A DNA stretch of 64,000 bases from Pseudoprevotella muciniphila (lineage in GTDB: Bacteria; Bacteroidota; Bacteroidia; Bacteroidales; Bacteroidaceae), in contig NZ_CP033459.1 of assembly GCF_003265305.2 (NCBI RefSeq), positions 496,001 to 560,000 of the forward strand. The letters run 5' to 3'. This document shows, piece by piece, positions 54,434 through 63,214 of this stretch. A program made the position numbers and the translations under genes. The first letter of the stretch is position 1. Every line of letters begins with the position of its first letter. The notes under the pieces are model-generated. The model was not told the origin of the DNA and made no database searches. It was given only the letters and a program-made list of their open reading frames with translations.

Positions 54434-55405
54434 TTATTCCCATCCGAGTGCGCTTGCACCAAGCACTCCGGCTTCACTGCCCTTGAGCGTGCTGACCAGG
54501 AGTTTTGCCTGTCCTTTGTAGATATTAAGGATGTCATCGTCATAAGCCTTTGCGATGGGATCCATAATCCAATGTCCTGCCTTTGTAAGTCCACCGAAGA
54601 ACACGAAAGCCTCTGGCGCATTGAACAGAGCATAGTTAGCACAAGCTTTTCCGAGTATTGTTCCAGTATATTCAAAGATTTCCTTTGCAATTTCACAACC
54701 TTGCTCTGCAGCATTGTAAACGTCGAGAGATGTGATCTTCTCCGGGTCGATGTCGCGCAACGGGCTTGGTTTATCGCTCTTTTCGAGCATAATTCTTGCA
54801 GTTCTTGCCACACCTGTTGCAGAACAGTACGTTTCAAGACATCCTGCACGTCCGCAGCCACAAGAGCGTGCTTCTGCAGAACGGTCCACTATGGCATGTC
54901 CGAGTTCTCCTGCAAAGCCATCACTGCCGTAAACAACTTTTCCATCTACAACGATACCGCTTCCTACACCGGTGCCGAGCGTAATCATGATGAAGTTTTT
55001 CATACCTCTTGCCACGCCGTATGTCATTTCGCCGAGCGCTGCTGCATTAGCATCGTTCGTTACACGACAAGGAACGCCGAGCGCTTCTTCAAATAGTTTA
55101 CCGATGGGCACTACACCTTCCCAAATCAGGTTTGCTGCATATTCGATATTGCCGGTATAATAGTTGCCGTTTGGCGCTCCGATACCCATACCTTTTATTT
55201 TGTCTATGCCGCCTACCTCTTCAATGCATGGCTGTAAAGCCTCCACTGCCGCTTTTACGTAGTCATTTACATCGGGATATGCTTTTGTTGAGATAACTGT
55301 TTGTGCCACGATGGTTCCTCTTTGGTCGACGATGCCGAAGACGGAGTTTGTTCCACCCATGTCGAGACCTATTACATAAGGCTTTTCGATAGTTTGTTGG
55401 TGCAT
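54434..55405 (-). CDS. ROK-family sugar kinase (probable glucokinase)
   Basis: The ATP-binding motif VIGLDMGGTNSVFGIV lies at the N-terminus. The ROK sugar- and zinc-binding region ELGHAIVDRSAEARSCGCGRAGCLETYCS (about residues 155-185) has the His and three Cys residues of the family's zinc site. Length (323) is normal. Glucose is the usual substrate of this type in Bacteroidetes, but fructose or N-acetylmannosamine cannot be excluded. It is followed by no obvious partner gene. Confidence 0.88.
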   Translation of the reverse strand: MHQQTIEKPYVIGLDMGGTNSVFGIVDQRGTIVAQTVISTKAYPDVNDYVKAAVEALQPCIEEVGGIDKIKGMGIGAPNGNYYTGNIEYAANLIWEGVVPIGKLFEEALGVPCRVTNDANAAALGEMTYGVARGMKNFIMITLGTGVGSGIVVDGKVVYGSDGFAGELGHAIVDRSAEARSCGCGRAGCLETYCSATGVARTARIMLEKSDKPSPLRDIDPEKITSLDVYNAAEQGCEIAKEIFEYTGTILGKACANYALFNAPEAFVFFGGLTKAGHWIMDPIAKAYDDDILNIYKGQAKLLVSTLKGSEAGVLGASALGWE

Positions 55406-55514
55406 GCTTTTTGTTTTTTATGGTTTTCGATTTATTCTTTCTTTTGAATGTTCAAAATTACACAATTCTGTTTTATTAGAGTTGATTGTCGCTAAAAAGT
55501 TTAGGAAATTTCTT

Positions 55515-56753
55515 TCAGAGTGTGATTTTTCCGAAATCCTTGTCGAGGATAGACATTTCTTTGGCAAGCCCTCCTTCAGATGTCTCACGATAGAGCGACG
55601 GTATGTCCTTGCCTGTATTCTTCATCACGGCTACCGTTTTGTCGAAAGAAACGCGATGCACTCCCTCTGCGAGTGTGGCATAGATATTGGCATCGAGCGC
55701 TCGCGCTGCAGCATGAGCATTTCGTTCGATGCAAGGAATCTGCACAAGTCCGCATACGGGGTCGCATGTCATGCCGAGGTGGTGTTCAAGTCCCATTTCT
55801 GCTGCATATTCCGTTGCAGCGAGCGATCCTCCGAACACATAGTTTGCTGCCGCCGCCGCCATGGCGCAAGCCACTCCCACTTCAGCCTGACATCCCGCCT
55901 CTGCACCGCTGATGCTACCGCGTGTTTTTGCTACATTACCGACGAGACCGGCTGTGGCAAGGGCGTGAATCATTCGTGCGTCCGAAAAGTTGCGACTGGT
56001 CTGTATGTGATAAAGCACTCCGGGCACTACTCCGGAACTACCGCAAGTTGGTGCCGTTACCACTTTCCCACCTGATGCGTTTTCTTCGCTTACTGCGAGT
56101 GCGTAGGCAAAGACGAGTCCCCGCGTTTGCAGGTTGGGGCTGTACCCCATGGCTTTTACATAATAGTGTGGTGCCTTTCGCTTGAGATGCAGGTCGCCAG
56201 GCAGCACCCCTTCGTGGTGAAGACCTCTGTCAACACACGACTTCATAACCTCCCACACCTCGGTAAGATAGTCCCATATTTCGGGCCCCTCGCTGTAGTT
56301 GACGTACTCCCAGTAGGACATTCCTCTTTCGTCGCACCATCTTGCTATTTCTGACATACTGTCCAGTTCATAGACATCAGGAGTCTCGACATGTTCCAGA
56401 TAGTTTGTGCCTTCTTCTTGAAGTGCACCGCCTCCAACACTGTAGACTTTCCACTGGTCGTATGCTGTTCCATCGTCGCGTACCGCCTCGAAGAGCATTC
56501 CGTTGGGATGGAATTCGGGGACTATTTCCGATTTCCATACTATTGTGGTGCGTTCTTCTCCAAGCGTATCGATGATGGCTTGATCCGTTAAGTGTCCTTT
56601 TCCTGTTGCAGCGAGTGAACCATAGAGTGTAACTTGAAACCTGCTACATTCAGGGTGTTTTGAGCGGAAAATTTCCGCGGCTTTTCTGGGGCCCATGGTG
56701 TGTGAACTGCTGGGACCGTATCCTATTCTGAAGAGTTCTTTTAATGATTTCAT
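55515..56753 (-). CDS. sdaA: L-serine ammonia-lyase, iron-sulfur dependent, single chain
   Basis: The enzyme deaminates L-serine to pyruvate. The beta-type part begins LFRIGYGPSSSHTMGPRKAA. The alpha-type part has the Cys ligands of the 4Fe-4S cluster in TAPTCGSSGVVPG and MTCDPVCGLVQIPCIERNA. The two regions are fused in one 412-residue chain, as in E. coli SdaA. It lies 29 bp after fbp in transcription order, so both can be on one transcript. Confidence 0.94.
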   Translation of the reverse strand: MKSLKELFRIGYGPSSSHTMGPRKAAEIFRSKHPECSRFQVTLYGSLAATGKGHLTDQAIIDTLGEERTTIVWKSEIVPEFHPNGMLFEAVRDDGTAYDQWKVYSVGGGALQEEGTNYLEHVETPDVYELDSMSEIARWCDERGMSYWEYVNYSEGPEIWDYLTEVWEVMKSCVDRGLHHEGVLPGDLHLKRKAPHYYVKAMGYSPNLQTRGLVFAYALAVSEENASGGKVVTAPTCGSSGVVPGVLYHIQTSRNFSDARMIHALATAGLVGNVAKTRGSISGAEAGCQAEVGVACAMAAAAANYVFGGSLAATEYAAEMGLEHHLGMTCDPVCGLVQIPCIERNAHAAARALDANIYATLAEGVHRVSFDKTVAVMKNTGKDIPSLYRETSEGGLAKEMSILDKDFGKITL

Positions 56754-56782
56754 TGTCGGTGTCCGTGTTTTGAATTGTTGGG

Positions 56783-58741
56783 TTATTTTCCCTTTATAAT
56801 GCCCTTGCGGTAAGCATCGAGGAGTTGTTTGAGATCTTGTATCTGAAGTCTTAGTTCTGCGCCTTTATCAGTATCAGCCACCATTTTCCTGTGCCCTGTC
56901 ATTTCTACAATCTGTGTGGTTGATCTGATGTCTATTCCACGTTCTATGGCATCGGCTGTTGATGAGAAAGGCTCGTGTTGTACGAGTTCGAATCCGCGGC
57001 TATGGTAAACGAGCGTGTATCCTGCGATACCTGTTGTTTCGTGGAATGGCGCGGCAAATCCGCCATCAATGACCATTAGTTTTCCGTTAGCCTTGATTGG
57101 ATTTTCGCCTTGACTGACATGAACCGGAACATGCCCGTTAATGATATGCTTATGTTCGCCCACGACTCCGAAATTATCTAGGATTCTGTCGCAGACTGTT
57201 TCATCGTTCCGCAATTTGTAATAGTTTCCCTTTATTTCTTCGTGTGGTTGCTTTTCTGCTATGAAATACCTTTCGAAGGTAGCCATTTTTGATTTATCGA
57301 ACAGCGGACTATCAGGTCCACACCACAGATACCAGATGTAGTCAGCACCTTTTTTTCTTTCCTGTTTAGTTGCCTGATGGTCAAAAGCCAATCTTACCAT
57401 CTGTTCCACTCGCTGCATAAGCGTTTTCCCCGCAACTTTTTCTCCATCCACAACCACTTGTTTCAGCGTTCCGTCTTCGTTGAGCGGCACTGATGCATGG
57501 AAGAGCAAATTTGAATTGTAGATACCATACATTGCACCTTTTCTGAGAAGGTAACTGATGTGTTTTCTGAGTCTGTCGCTCATTTCGAAACTATGCCTCA
57601 GCCGTCGCATCATCATAGCCTCTCCGTCAGAGAGTTGGCAGGGATTATCAGGATTTACCGTTGGAAGGAAAGTGTCCGTCAGTTGATAAGAAATGCCATC
57701 GACTTCTACCGTATTGTTTTGGAAATTGATTTTCTCAAGTAGGTTTCTGTTTTGCATACCCCATTCCGGATGTGCCTTGTAGAGTTGCCCTTCAAGTTTG
57801 AAACCGATGACAGAAATAGCCTTGTGCATCTGTGAGAGAAGGCGAAGGTCCTTCTCGGAGAGTTTTCTTCCTATGGATTCAGTTCTTGGAATGAAGGCTT
57901 CGCAGGGGTCGTCTGCATAAGTTTCCATGGCGAATGTAGCCAGCGACATGAGGCTGATGCCGTATCCGTCTTCGAGTGTACGTGTGTTGGCATACCTGAG
58001 TGACAGTCGCAACACTGTGGCTATGCAAGCCAGATTTCCGGCGGCTGCACCCATCCAGAGCATATCGTGGTTTCCCCACTGTATGTCGATGTGGCGGTAG
58101 TTGGACAGGTTATCAAGAATGAGATGTGCACCCGGTCCTCTGTCAAAGATGTCGCCAAGAATGTGGAGTTGGTCGAATGCAAGTCGCTGAATGAGATAGC
58201 ACATTGCTGTGATGAATTGGTCAGCACACCTTGTTTCTATGATTGTCTTGACGATACCGTTGTAATAGTGCTGTTTGTTGTGGCTATCGCTGCTTTCGTG
58301 TAGTAATTCCTCTATTATATATGCAAAATCCTCCGGCAGACTTTTTCTTACCTTTGACCTCGTATATTTCGAAGACATATCCCGACAAAGCGGTATCAGC
58401 CTGTTGAGCGTCAGTTCATAGAATTCATCAAGATTATCCTCTTTCTGCTTGATTATTTCAAGTTTTTCTTCCGGATAGTAAATAAGTGTGCAGAGTTCTT
58501 TTATCTCTTCTTCTTTCAATTCATTCTGAAAGCGTTCCTTCACCTTCCTTTTGATGTTTCCCGACGCATTTCTGAGCACATGCTGGAATGCCGCATTCGC
58601 TCCATGCAGGTCTGCCATGAAATGCTCTGTCGGTTTTGGAAGCCGCAAGATGGCCTCCAGATTGATGATTTCGCTTGTAACTGATGATATCGTAGGAAAT
58701 TGACTCGCCAGGAGTCGGAGATACCTCAAATTATCTTTCAT
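56783..58741 (-). CDS. fbp: fructose-1,6-bisphosphatase, class III
   Basis: The gluconeogenic enzyme removes the 1-phosphate of fructose-1,6-bisphosphate. The 652-residue protein belongs to the Firmicutes/Bacteroidetes metallophosphatase type, not the E. coli type. Metal motifs are FMADLHGANAAF, ILGDIFDRGPGAH, QWGNHDMLWMGA and INGHVPVH. The start at 58741 (MKDNLRYLRLL) fits the family; a longer frame to 58828 would overlap batE. It lies directly after batE and before sdaA, linking serine and sugar metabolism with the bat genes in one strand block. Confidence 0.94.
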   Translation of the reverse strand: MKDNLRYLRLLASQFPTISSVTSEIINLEAILRLPKPTEHFMADLHGANAAFQHVLRNASGNIKRKVKERFQNELKEEEIKELCTLIYYPEEKLEIIKQKEDNLDEFYELTLNRLIPLCRDMSSKYTRSKVRKSLPEDFAYIIEELLHESSDSHNKQHYYNGIVKTIIETRCADQFITAMCYLIQRLAFDQLHILGDIFDRGPGAHLILDNLSNYRHIDIQWGNHDMLWMGAAAGNLACIATVLRLSLRYANTRTLEDGYGISLMSLATFAMETYADDPCEAFIPRTESIGRKLSEKDLRLLSQMHKAISVIGFKLEGQLYKAHPEWGMQNRNLLEKINFQNNTVEVDGISYQLTDTFLPTVNPDNPCQLSDGEAMMMRRLRHSFEMSDRLRKHISYLLRKGAMYGIYNSNLLFHASVPLNEDGTLKQVVVDGEKVAGKTLMQRVEQMVRLAFDHQATKQERKKGADYIWYLWCGPDSPLFDKSKMATFERYFIAEKQPHEEIKGNYYKLRNDETVCDRILDNFGVVGEHKHIINGHVPVHVSQGENPIKANGKLMVIDGGFAAPFHETTGIAGYTLVYHSRGFELVQHEPFSSTADAIERGIDIRSTTQIVEMTGHRKMVADTDKGAELRLQIQDLKQLLDAYRKGIIKGK

Positions 58742-58766
58742 GGTTATATCAGTTGATGTTGTGAGT

Positions 58767-59507
58767 TCATACTTTTTCGATGGCTTCAGCGTGCAACCAC
58801 CCTTCCTTTTCATCCGGGAGACGTACAAGGATAAAGCCTTCTTTGTTTTTTTCTGTCAGCAAGATGACAGTAACCCCTTCGTGAAGATTATTCTGCACCT
58901 TTGCTTGGGTTGACGGACTGTCGTACACTTTCTCATCCTTCATCAGGACAGCCTTTTGCGTATTTGAAGCCTCGTGCGCCTGCATTGCAGCGAATACGTT
59001 GAATGTCAGCAGCATTATTGTAAAGAAAATCATGGAAAAGAACGCAGTTTTTCTCCATCTGACGCTTGATAATAATCTGTAACCTGCAAAGGATATCAGC
59101 ATAAGCACCAGTGCTACTATAGCCCATCCTCCCCATGCCCTGGAACTCTTTGACGAGATAACTTCAGACAGCCACGTGATAAAGAAAAGCCCCTCCGGTT
59201 CACCAAATCTGTCCTGCAATTTTGCATTGCACACCCGAAGATTGAAGTCTGCCACATCGTTTGACGCATCGACTTTCAACGCTCGCTGATAATTGAGTAT
59301 GGCTTTGGGCATATTTTTGTTACGATAGTATGCATTGCCCAGATTAGTGTATGCAGCCGTAGTTGGTGCTGTTTTCAGCACTTTCTCGTAGATTTCTATT
59401 GCTTTTTCATAATTCTTTGCTGCAAGTGCGGAATCACCCGTTTCTTTGGTTTGTGCTACTGCCACAACTGCAGTTATAAACGCTAATATAGTGAGTAGTT
59501 TTTTCAT
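58767..59507 (-). CDS. batE: BatE: TPR and SH3-like membrane protein of the aerotolerance operon
   Basis: A signal peptide is followed by TPR repeats (about residues 20-110: AKNYEKAIEIYEKVLKTAP). Two membrane segments lie at about 125-180. A C-terminal SH3-like domain (about 185-246: MKDEKVYDSPSTQAKVQNNLHEG) completes it. The bat operon supports aerotolerance in Bacteroides; the exact biochemistry is unclear. It overlaps the batD stop by 4 bp. Confidence 0.88.
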   Translation of the reverse strand: MKKLLTILAFITAVVAVAQTKETGDSALAAKNYEKAIEIYEKVLKTAPTTAAYTNLGNAYYRNKNMPKAILNYQRALKVDASNDVADFNLRVCNAKLQDRFGEPEGLFFITWLSEVISSKSSRAWGGWAIVALVLMLISFAGYRLLSSVRWRKTAFFSMIFFTIMLLTFNVFAAMQAHEASNTQKAVLMKDEKVYDSPSTQAKVQNNLHEGVTVILLTEKNKEGFILVRLPDEKEGWLHAEAIEKV

Positions 59508-61315
59508 TGCTTACCGTTTTTATTTGCGTTTATCAATTTGTTCATGATGTCATTCGCCTTCAGGAGCATTTCATCCTTCGTGATGTTCGAAATAACACCC
59601 GAAAAGCGCACTTGTTCACATTCATCGAGCATACCCAGCAACTCGCTTCTGAGCGCTGGTTCCACGTTGTCTTCAGTCAGAAGGTCTTCTATTTTCTGCT
59701 TACTGATTTCGCCCACGCCAATGTTGTAGTGTTCTGCAATATACACTTTGAATGCTTTGAGAATTTCAGCGCAGAAGATATCGTCTTTTTCGTTTAGTAA
59801 TTGCTCGGCTTTTCTTAGTCTGACAGACGCTTTCTTCCCCGATTTCCGTCTTCTCCAGCCTTCTGCATCACTACGTATTTCCAGATTCTTGCCAAGCCAT
59901 TTATAGACCCATACGAATGCTGCGATGATTGCCAGAAGAAGGAAGATGTAGAGCGGTGAGCCCCATTTTGGCAGCAGGTGCTTAGGCTCGTCCTGCGGTT
60001 CTGATATGATGTCGCTACGCATCAGTTCCAACTCCTTATCCACCTCGCTTGCCGAACGTTCTCCCTGCTTGATATTGAGCGGGATAGCCTGCAAAGCAAT
60101 AGTGTGGTAGGTCTTGTCTGCGGGGTCGAAATAGACAAAGGGCGTTTCAGGTATGGTAAAATTCCCCACTTCTCTGGGCACGAACCGGTATTCAAATACC
60201 ACGTTTCCTGTGCAGCCCGCATCATCTGCCTTAGAGTTGTCCGTGATGCGCGGTTCGTATGTCTCGAAGGATTTCGGGAAATTGATTTTTGGCGGTGTAA
60301 TCAGTTTCAGATTGCCAACACCGGATATAGTTAACCGATAGGTGCCAAGTTCATTTGTCTTTGGGGGACCACCTACAATTTCAGCCTTTGCCTGAAGTTG
60401 TCCGACAGCCCCTCCGAAAGCAACAGGACGTTGTGGCAGGGGTTGCACATTGATTTGTATGTCCTTTACTTTTCGCTCCAGCACACTTGGTGTTGAGAAG
60501 AATGCTCCGAACGGATCTGCCGGTTGCACTTGGCATTGGAATGTGATACCCGGTATGGTTATGGTGCCTGTCTTTTGAGGGAAGATAAGTGTTCTCTTTA
60601 CTATGCCTGTCTTGAATGGTCTGCCTCCGATATTTTCTTGTGTAACATCCGGGGTTTTGCTTTCATTTTCTATATCGATGGTAACCATATCCTTGAAGTC
60701 GGGCGTTTGTCCGGTACCCACACTCAGCCCCAGATTCTTTCCGCAATAGAACCGGTAAGTGAGTAACACCGCCTGCTGTTCATAAACAGTCGTTTGGCTC
60801 GCCGTTACAGTGAAATAGAGATCTCGCTCCGTCACTTCCGAACTTAAGGAAGAAGACGGTGGCATTGCCGAAGGCGGGAACATGCCCTGCTGCATAGAAT
60901 GTGGTGTCTGCGCCGGACTTTGATTTGCAGCCGAGTTGTCCACTTTTATGGACAGACTTTTGGTCTGCACGAGGTGTCCCTGTATATTGAAATTTGCCGG
61001 TGGTATGTTATAGGTCCCTGCAGCAGTGGCAACGAGATAGATTATATATGACACTGAGCGACTACTACTTACATTACCATTGATGATACTCGTGCTCGAT
61101 TCCTCTTGTCGGGAAGGACCACCTACGACAGTCAATCCTGCCGGCACATGCGGCGCAGAGAAACTTTCCACGTTAGCATTCCTCACCGTATAGACTATGG
61201 AAAAATCTTGATTTTTCCCCACCCTCTCCGGTGCCTGAACACTTATGGACTGGGTATATGAAGAGAGTGGTGTCAATAGAGTCAACAGGACTAAGAGAAG
61301 CCTTCTGACACTCAT
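59504..61315 (-). CDS. batD: BatD: large periplasmic protein of the aerotolerance operon
   Basis: The 603-residue protein has a signal peptide, then beta-rich BatD domains (about residues 25-420: SISVQAPERVGKNQDFSIVYTV). One membrane helix at about 460-480 (LYIFLLLAIIAAFVWVYKWLG) is followed by a cytoplasmic helical tail. I choose 61315 because MSVRRLLLVLLTLLTPLSS is an ideal signal peptide. Starts at 61393 or 61387 would reduce the 103-bp gap to batC, so they remain possible. Confidence 0.88.
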   Translation of the reverse strand: MSVRRLLLVLLTLLTPLSSYTQSISVQAPERVGKNQDFSIVYTVRNANVESFSAPHVPAGLTVVGGPSRQEESSTSIINGNVSSSRSVSYIIYLVATAAGTYNIPPANFNIQGHLVQTKSLSIKVDNSAANQSPAQTPHSMQQGMFPPSAMPPSSSLSSEVTERDLYFTVTASQTTVYEQQAVLLTYRFYCGKNLGLSVGTGQTPDFKDMVTIDIENESKTPDVTQENIGGRPFKTGIVKRTLIFPQKTGTITIPGITFQCQVQPADPFGAFFSTPSVLERKVKDIQINVQPLPQRPVAFGGAVGQLQAKAEIVGGPPKTNELGTYRLTISGVGNLKLITPPKINFPKSFETYEPRITDNSKADDAGCTGNVVFEYRFVPREVGNFTIPETPFVYFDPADKTYHTIALQAIPLNIKQGERSASEVDKELELMRSDIISEPQDEPKHLLPKWGSPLYIFLLLAIIAAFVWVYKWLGKNLEIRSDAEGWRRRKSGKKASVRLRKAEQLLNEKDDIFCAEILKAFKVYIAEHYNIGVGEISKQKIEDLLTEDNVEPALRSELLGMLDECEQVRFSGVISNITKDEMLLKANDIMNKLINANKNGKQ

Positions 61316-61418
61316 CGGCACAGACCGCGTTATTGCATTGCTATGCGTTTCTGCTGTAGTGTATATCGTTATCAGTTTGTTCGGCATAATCATCAGTTTG
61401 TAGTACCACCATTTCGTG

Positions 61419-62165
61419 TTACCAATTCTTTTCGAGCCCTGTCCTTCCGCGTGGTATTTTGTTAAGTTTGTCGCGTGTTTTCTGCTCCTCCTGCCTCGAC
61501 AGGTTCATCATTTGCTGCGTTTGTGGGCTGACAGGTTGCTTTTCCGGATTATTCCTTTGTTCGTTTTGGTTTTGTTGCTGGTCCTGTTTCTGGTCTTGCT
61601 TGTCTTTATCTTGATCTTTATTTTCGTTCTTGTTTTGCTGATTTTGCTGCTCCTGTTGGTTCTGCTGATTCTGCTGTTCCTTTTTCAACTGATACTGACA
61701 AAGTGCAAGGTTATAACGTGTGTCTTCATCTGAAGGATTGTTTCTCAGCGCCTCTTTGTAATACTCTATGGCTTGTTGTAACTCTTCTTGCTTCTTGTCC
61801 TTTTCCTTTCCTGCCTGCATTTGATGGATTACCCCCAGATTGTGGTTAGCGTATGCCTTCAGAAGTTGAGTTTTTTCAGTTGAAGGCTGCTTATTGCTTT
61901 TTGCAGCATTTTGCAAATATCTTTGCGCATCCTCGGTGTTGTTTTTTGAGAAATTTACATTTCCCAGATTGTAAAGGATATATGGGTTTGCCGTATCTTT
62001 TGCGAGTGCCTGATGATATATTTTTTCCGCCTTGTCGAAATCTCCTGACCTGAAAGCCCTGTTGCCCTGTCTGACGGATTTCCAGAAAGCAGTTTGTGCA
62101 GATGCTGAAACAGACAGCAATCCAAGCACCATACAAAGACATATATTTTTGACAGCGAATTTCAT
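61419..62165 (-). CDS. batC: BatC: TPR protein of the aerotolerance operon
   Basis: The signal peptide ends SVSASAQ. TPR units (about residues 35-160, DFDKAEKIYHQALAKDTANPYILYNLG) precede a long Gln/Asn/Lys/Asp-rich stretch (residues about 165-225), probably disordered. The start at 62165 (MKFAVKNICLC) gives the proper signal peptide. TPR proteins in this operon are thought to assemble with the VWA proteins BatA and BatB in the membrane. Confidence 0.88.
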   Translation of the reverse strand: MKFAVKNICLCMVLGLLSVSASAQTAFWKSVRQGNRAFRSGDFDKAEKIYHQALAKDTANPYILYNLGNVNFSKNNTEDAQRYLQNAAKSNKQPSTEKTQLLKAYANHNLGVIHQMQAGKEKDKKQEELQQAIEYYKEALRNNPSDEDTRYNLALCQYQLKKEQQNQQNQQEQQNQQNKNENKDQDKDKQDQKQDQQQNQNEQRNNPEKQPVSPQTQQMMNLSRQEEQKTRDKLNKIPRGRTGLEKNW

Positions 62166-62178
62166 TATATCTTGTGTT

Positions 62179-63192
62179 TTATTTCGTAAACAATCTGAAT
62201 TTTCTGTAGAATGGATTTTTTGTCTCAAAGATGAGAAATTCTGCAACGATGAAGAAAAGTGCCAGAATTGCGAAGGCGATGAACTGCTCGTTGTAGGTGT
62301 CGTATGCAGTTATTGCCGTATCGTGCTGCAACTTATCTATTTCGTTTTGCAACTGTTGAAGGGCGTTGTTTGAGTTGTCCACGTGTATGTACTTTCCGTT
62401 GCCTTCCTTTGCCACTTGCTTACAGATTTCCTCGTTTAATGCCGTGACCACGACCTGTCCGTTGTTGTCGGTCATTGGGCCGTCACCTTGCGGTATGGGT
62501 GAACCTTCTGTGCTTCCTATTCCGAGGACATAGACGTTACGGTTATCGTCTGCGGCTTCCTTTGCTGCTTCTAATGCATTTTCCTCATGGTTTTCTCCAT
62601 CGGTAATGACAACTATTGCTTTTCCTACTCTTTTGTTTGCAGTAAAACTATTGTTTGCCAACGATATAGCCGCAGCGAGATTCGTACCCTGTATGCTCAC
62701 CATGTCTGTGGTTATGGCATCGAGGAACATCCTTGCCGAAACGAGGTCGTTCGTTATAGGCAGTTGCGGATAGGCTTCTCCTGCAAACACGATTAGTCCT
62801 ACTTTGTCGTTCTGCATTCTGTCAATGATGGTTGTTGCAAGAATCTTAGCCTTTTCGAGCCTTGAAGGCTGTACATCACGCGCCAGCATTGAGTTGGAAA
62901 CGTCCACCACGAAAATGGCTTCTATTCCTTTTTTTGTATCCTTTGTTGTCTGCATTCCGAACTGTGGCCTCGCCATCATGAGAACTATCATGGCTAATGC
63001 CGACGTCATGAGTGCAAACTTGGTGATGTATCTTTTTCTTGAATATTCCTCCACGAGTCCGTGCACGAGTTTGCGCTCTCCGAATCGTTTCATGCGTTTA
63101 CGATAGGCGAAGAGTGTAAGCAGCCATACCACGATGAAGGCGGGTATCAGCAGGAGTGCGTAGAGGTATTCCGGATTTGCAAATCTAAACAT
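62179..63192 (-). CDS. batB: BatB: VWA-domain membrane protein of the aerotolerance operon
   Basis: Two N-terminal membrane segments flank a soluble loop, then a von Willebrand factor A domain (about residues 85-300). Its MIDAS metal site is VVDVSNSMLARD (DxSxS) with the Thr and Asp partners in GTNLAAAIS and VVITDGENHEEN. A final helix anchors it (about 310-330). BatA and BatB are a paralogous VWA pair. It lies 13 bp upstream of batC. Confidence 0.92.
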   Translation of the reverse strand: MFRFANPEYLYALLLIPAFIVVWLLTLFAYRKRMKRFGERKLVHGLVEEYSRKRYITKFALMTSALAMIVLMMARPQFGMQTTKDTKKGIEAIFVVDVSNSMLARDVQPSRLEKAKILATTIIDRMQNDKVGLIVFAGEAYPQLPITNDLVSARMFLDAITTDMVSIQGTNLAAAISLANNSFTANKRVGKAIVVITDGENHEENALEAAKEAADDNRNVYVLGIGSTEGSPIPQGDGPMTDNNGQVVVTALNEEICKQVAKEGNGKYIHVDNSNNALQQLQNEIDKLQHDTAITAYDTYNEQFIAFAILALFFIVAEFLIFETKNPFYRKFRLFTK

Positions 63193-63214
63193 ATTATCTG
63201 TTGAGAATAGTCTG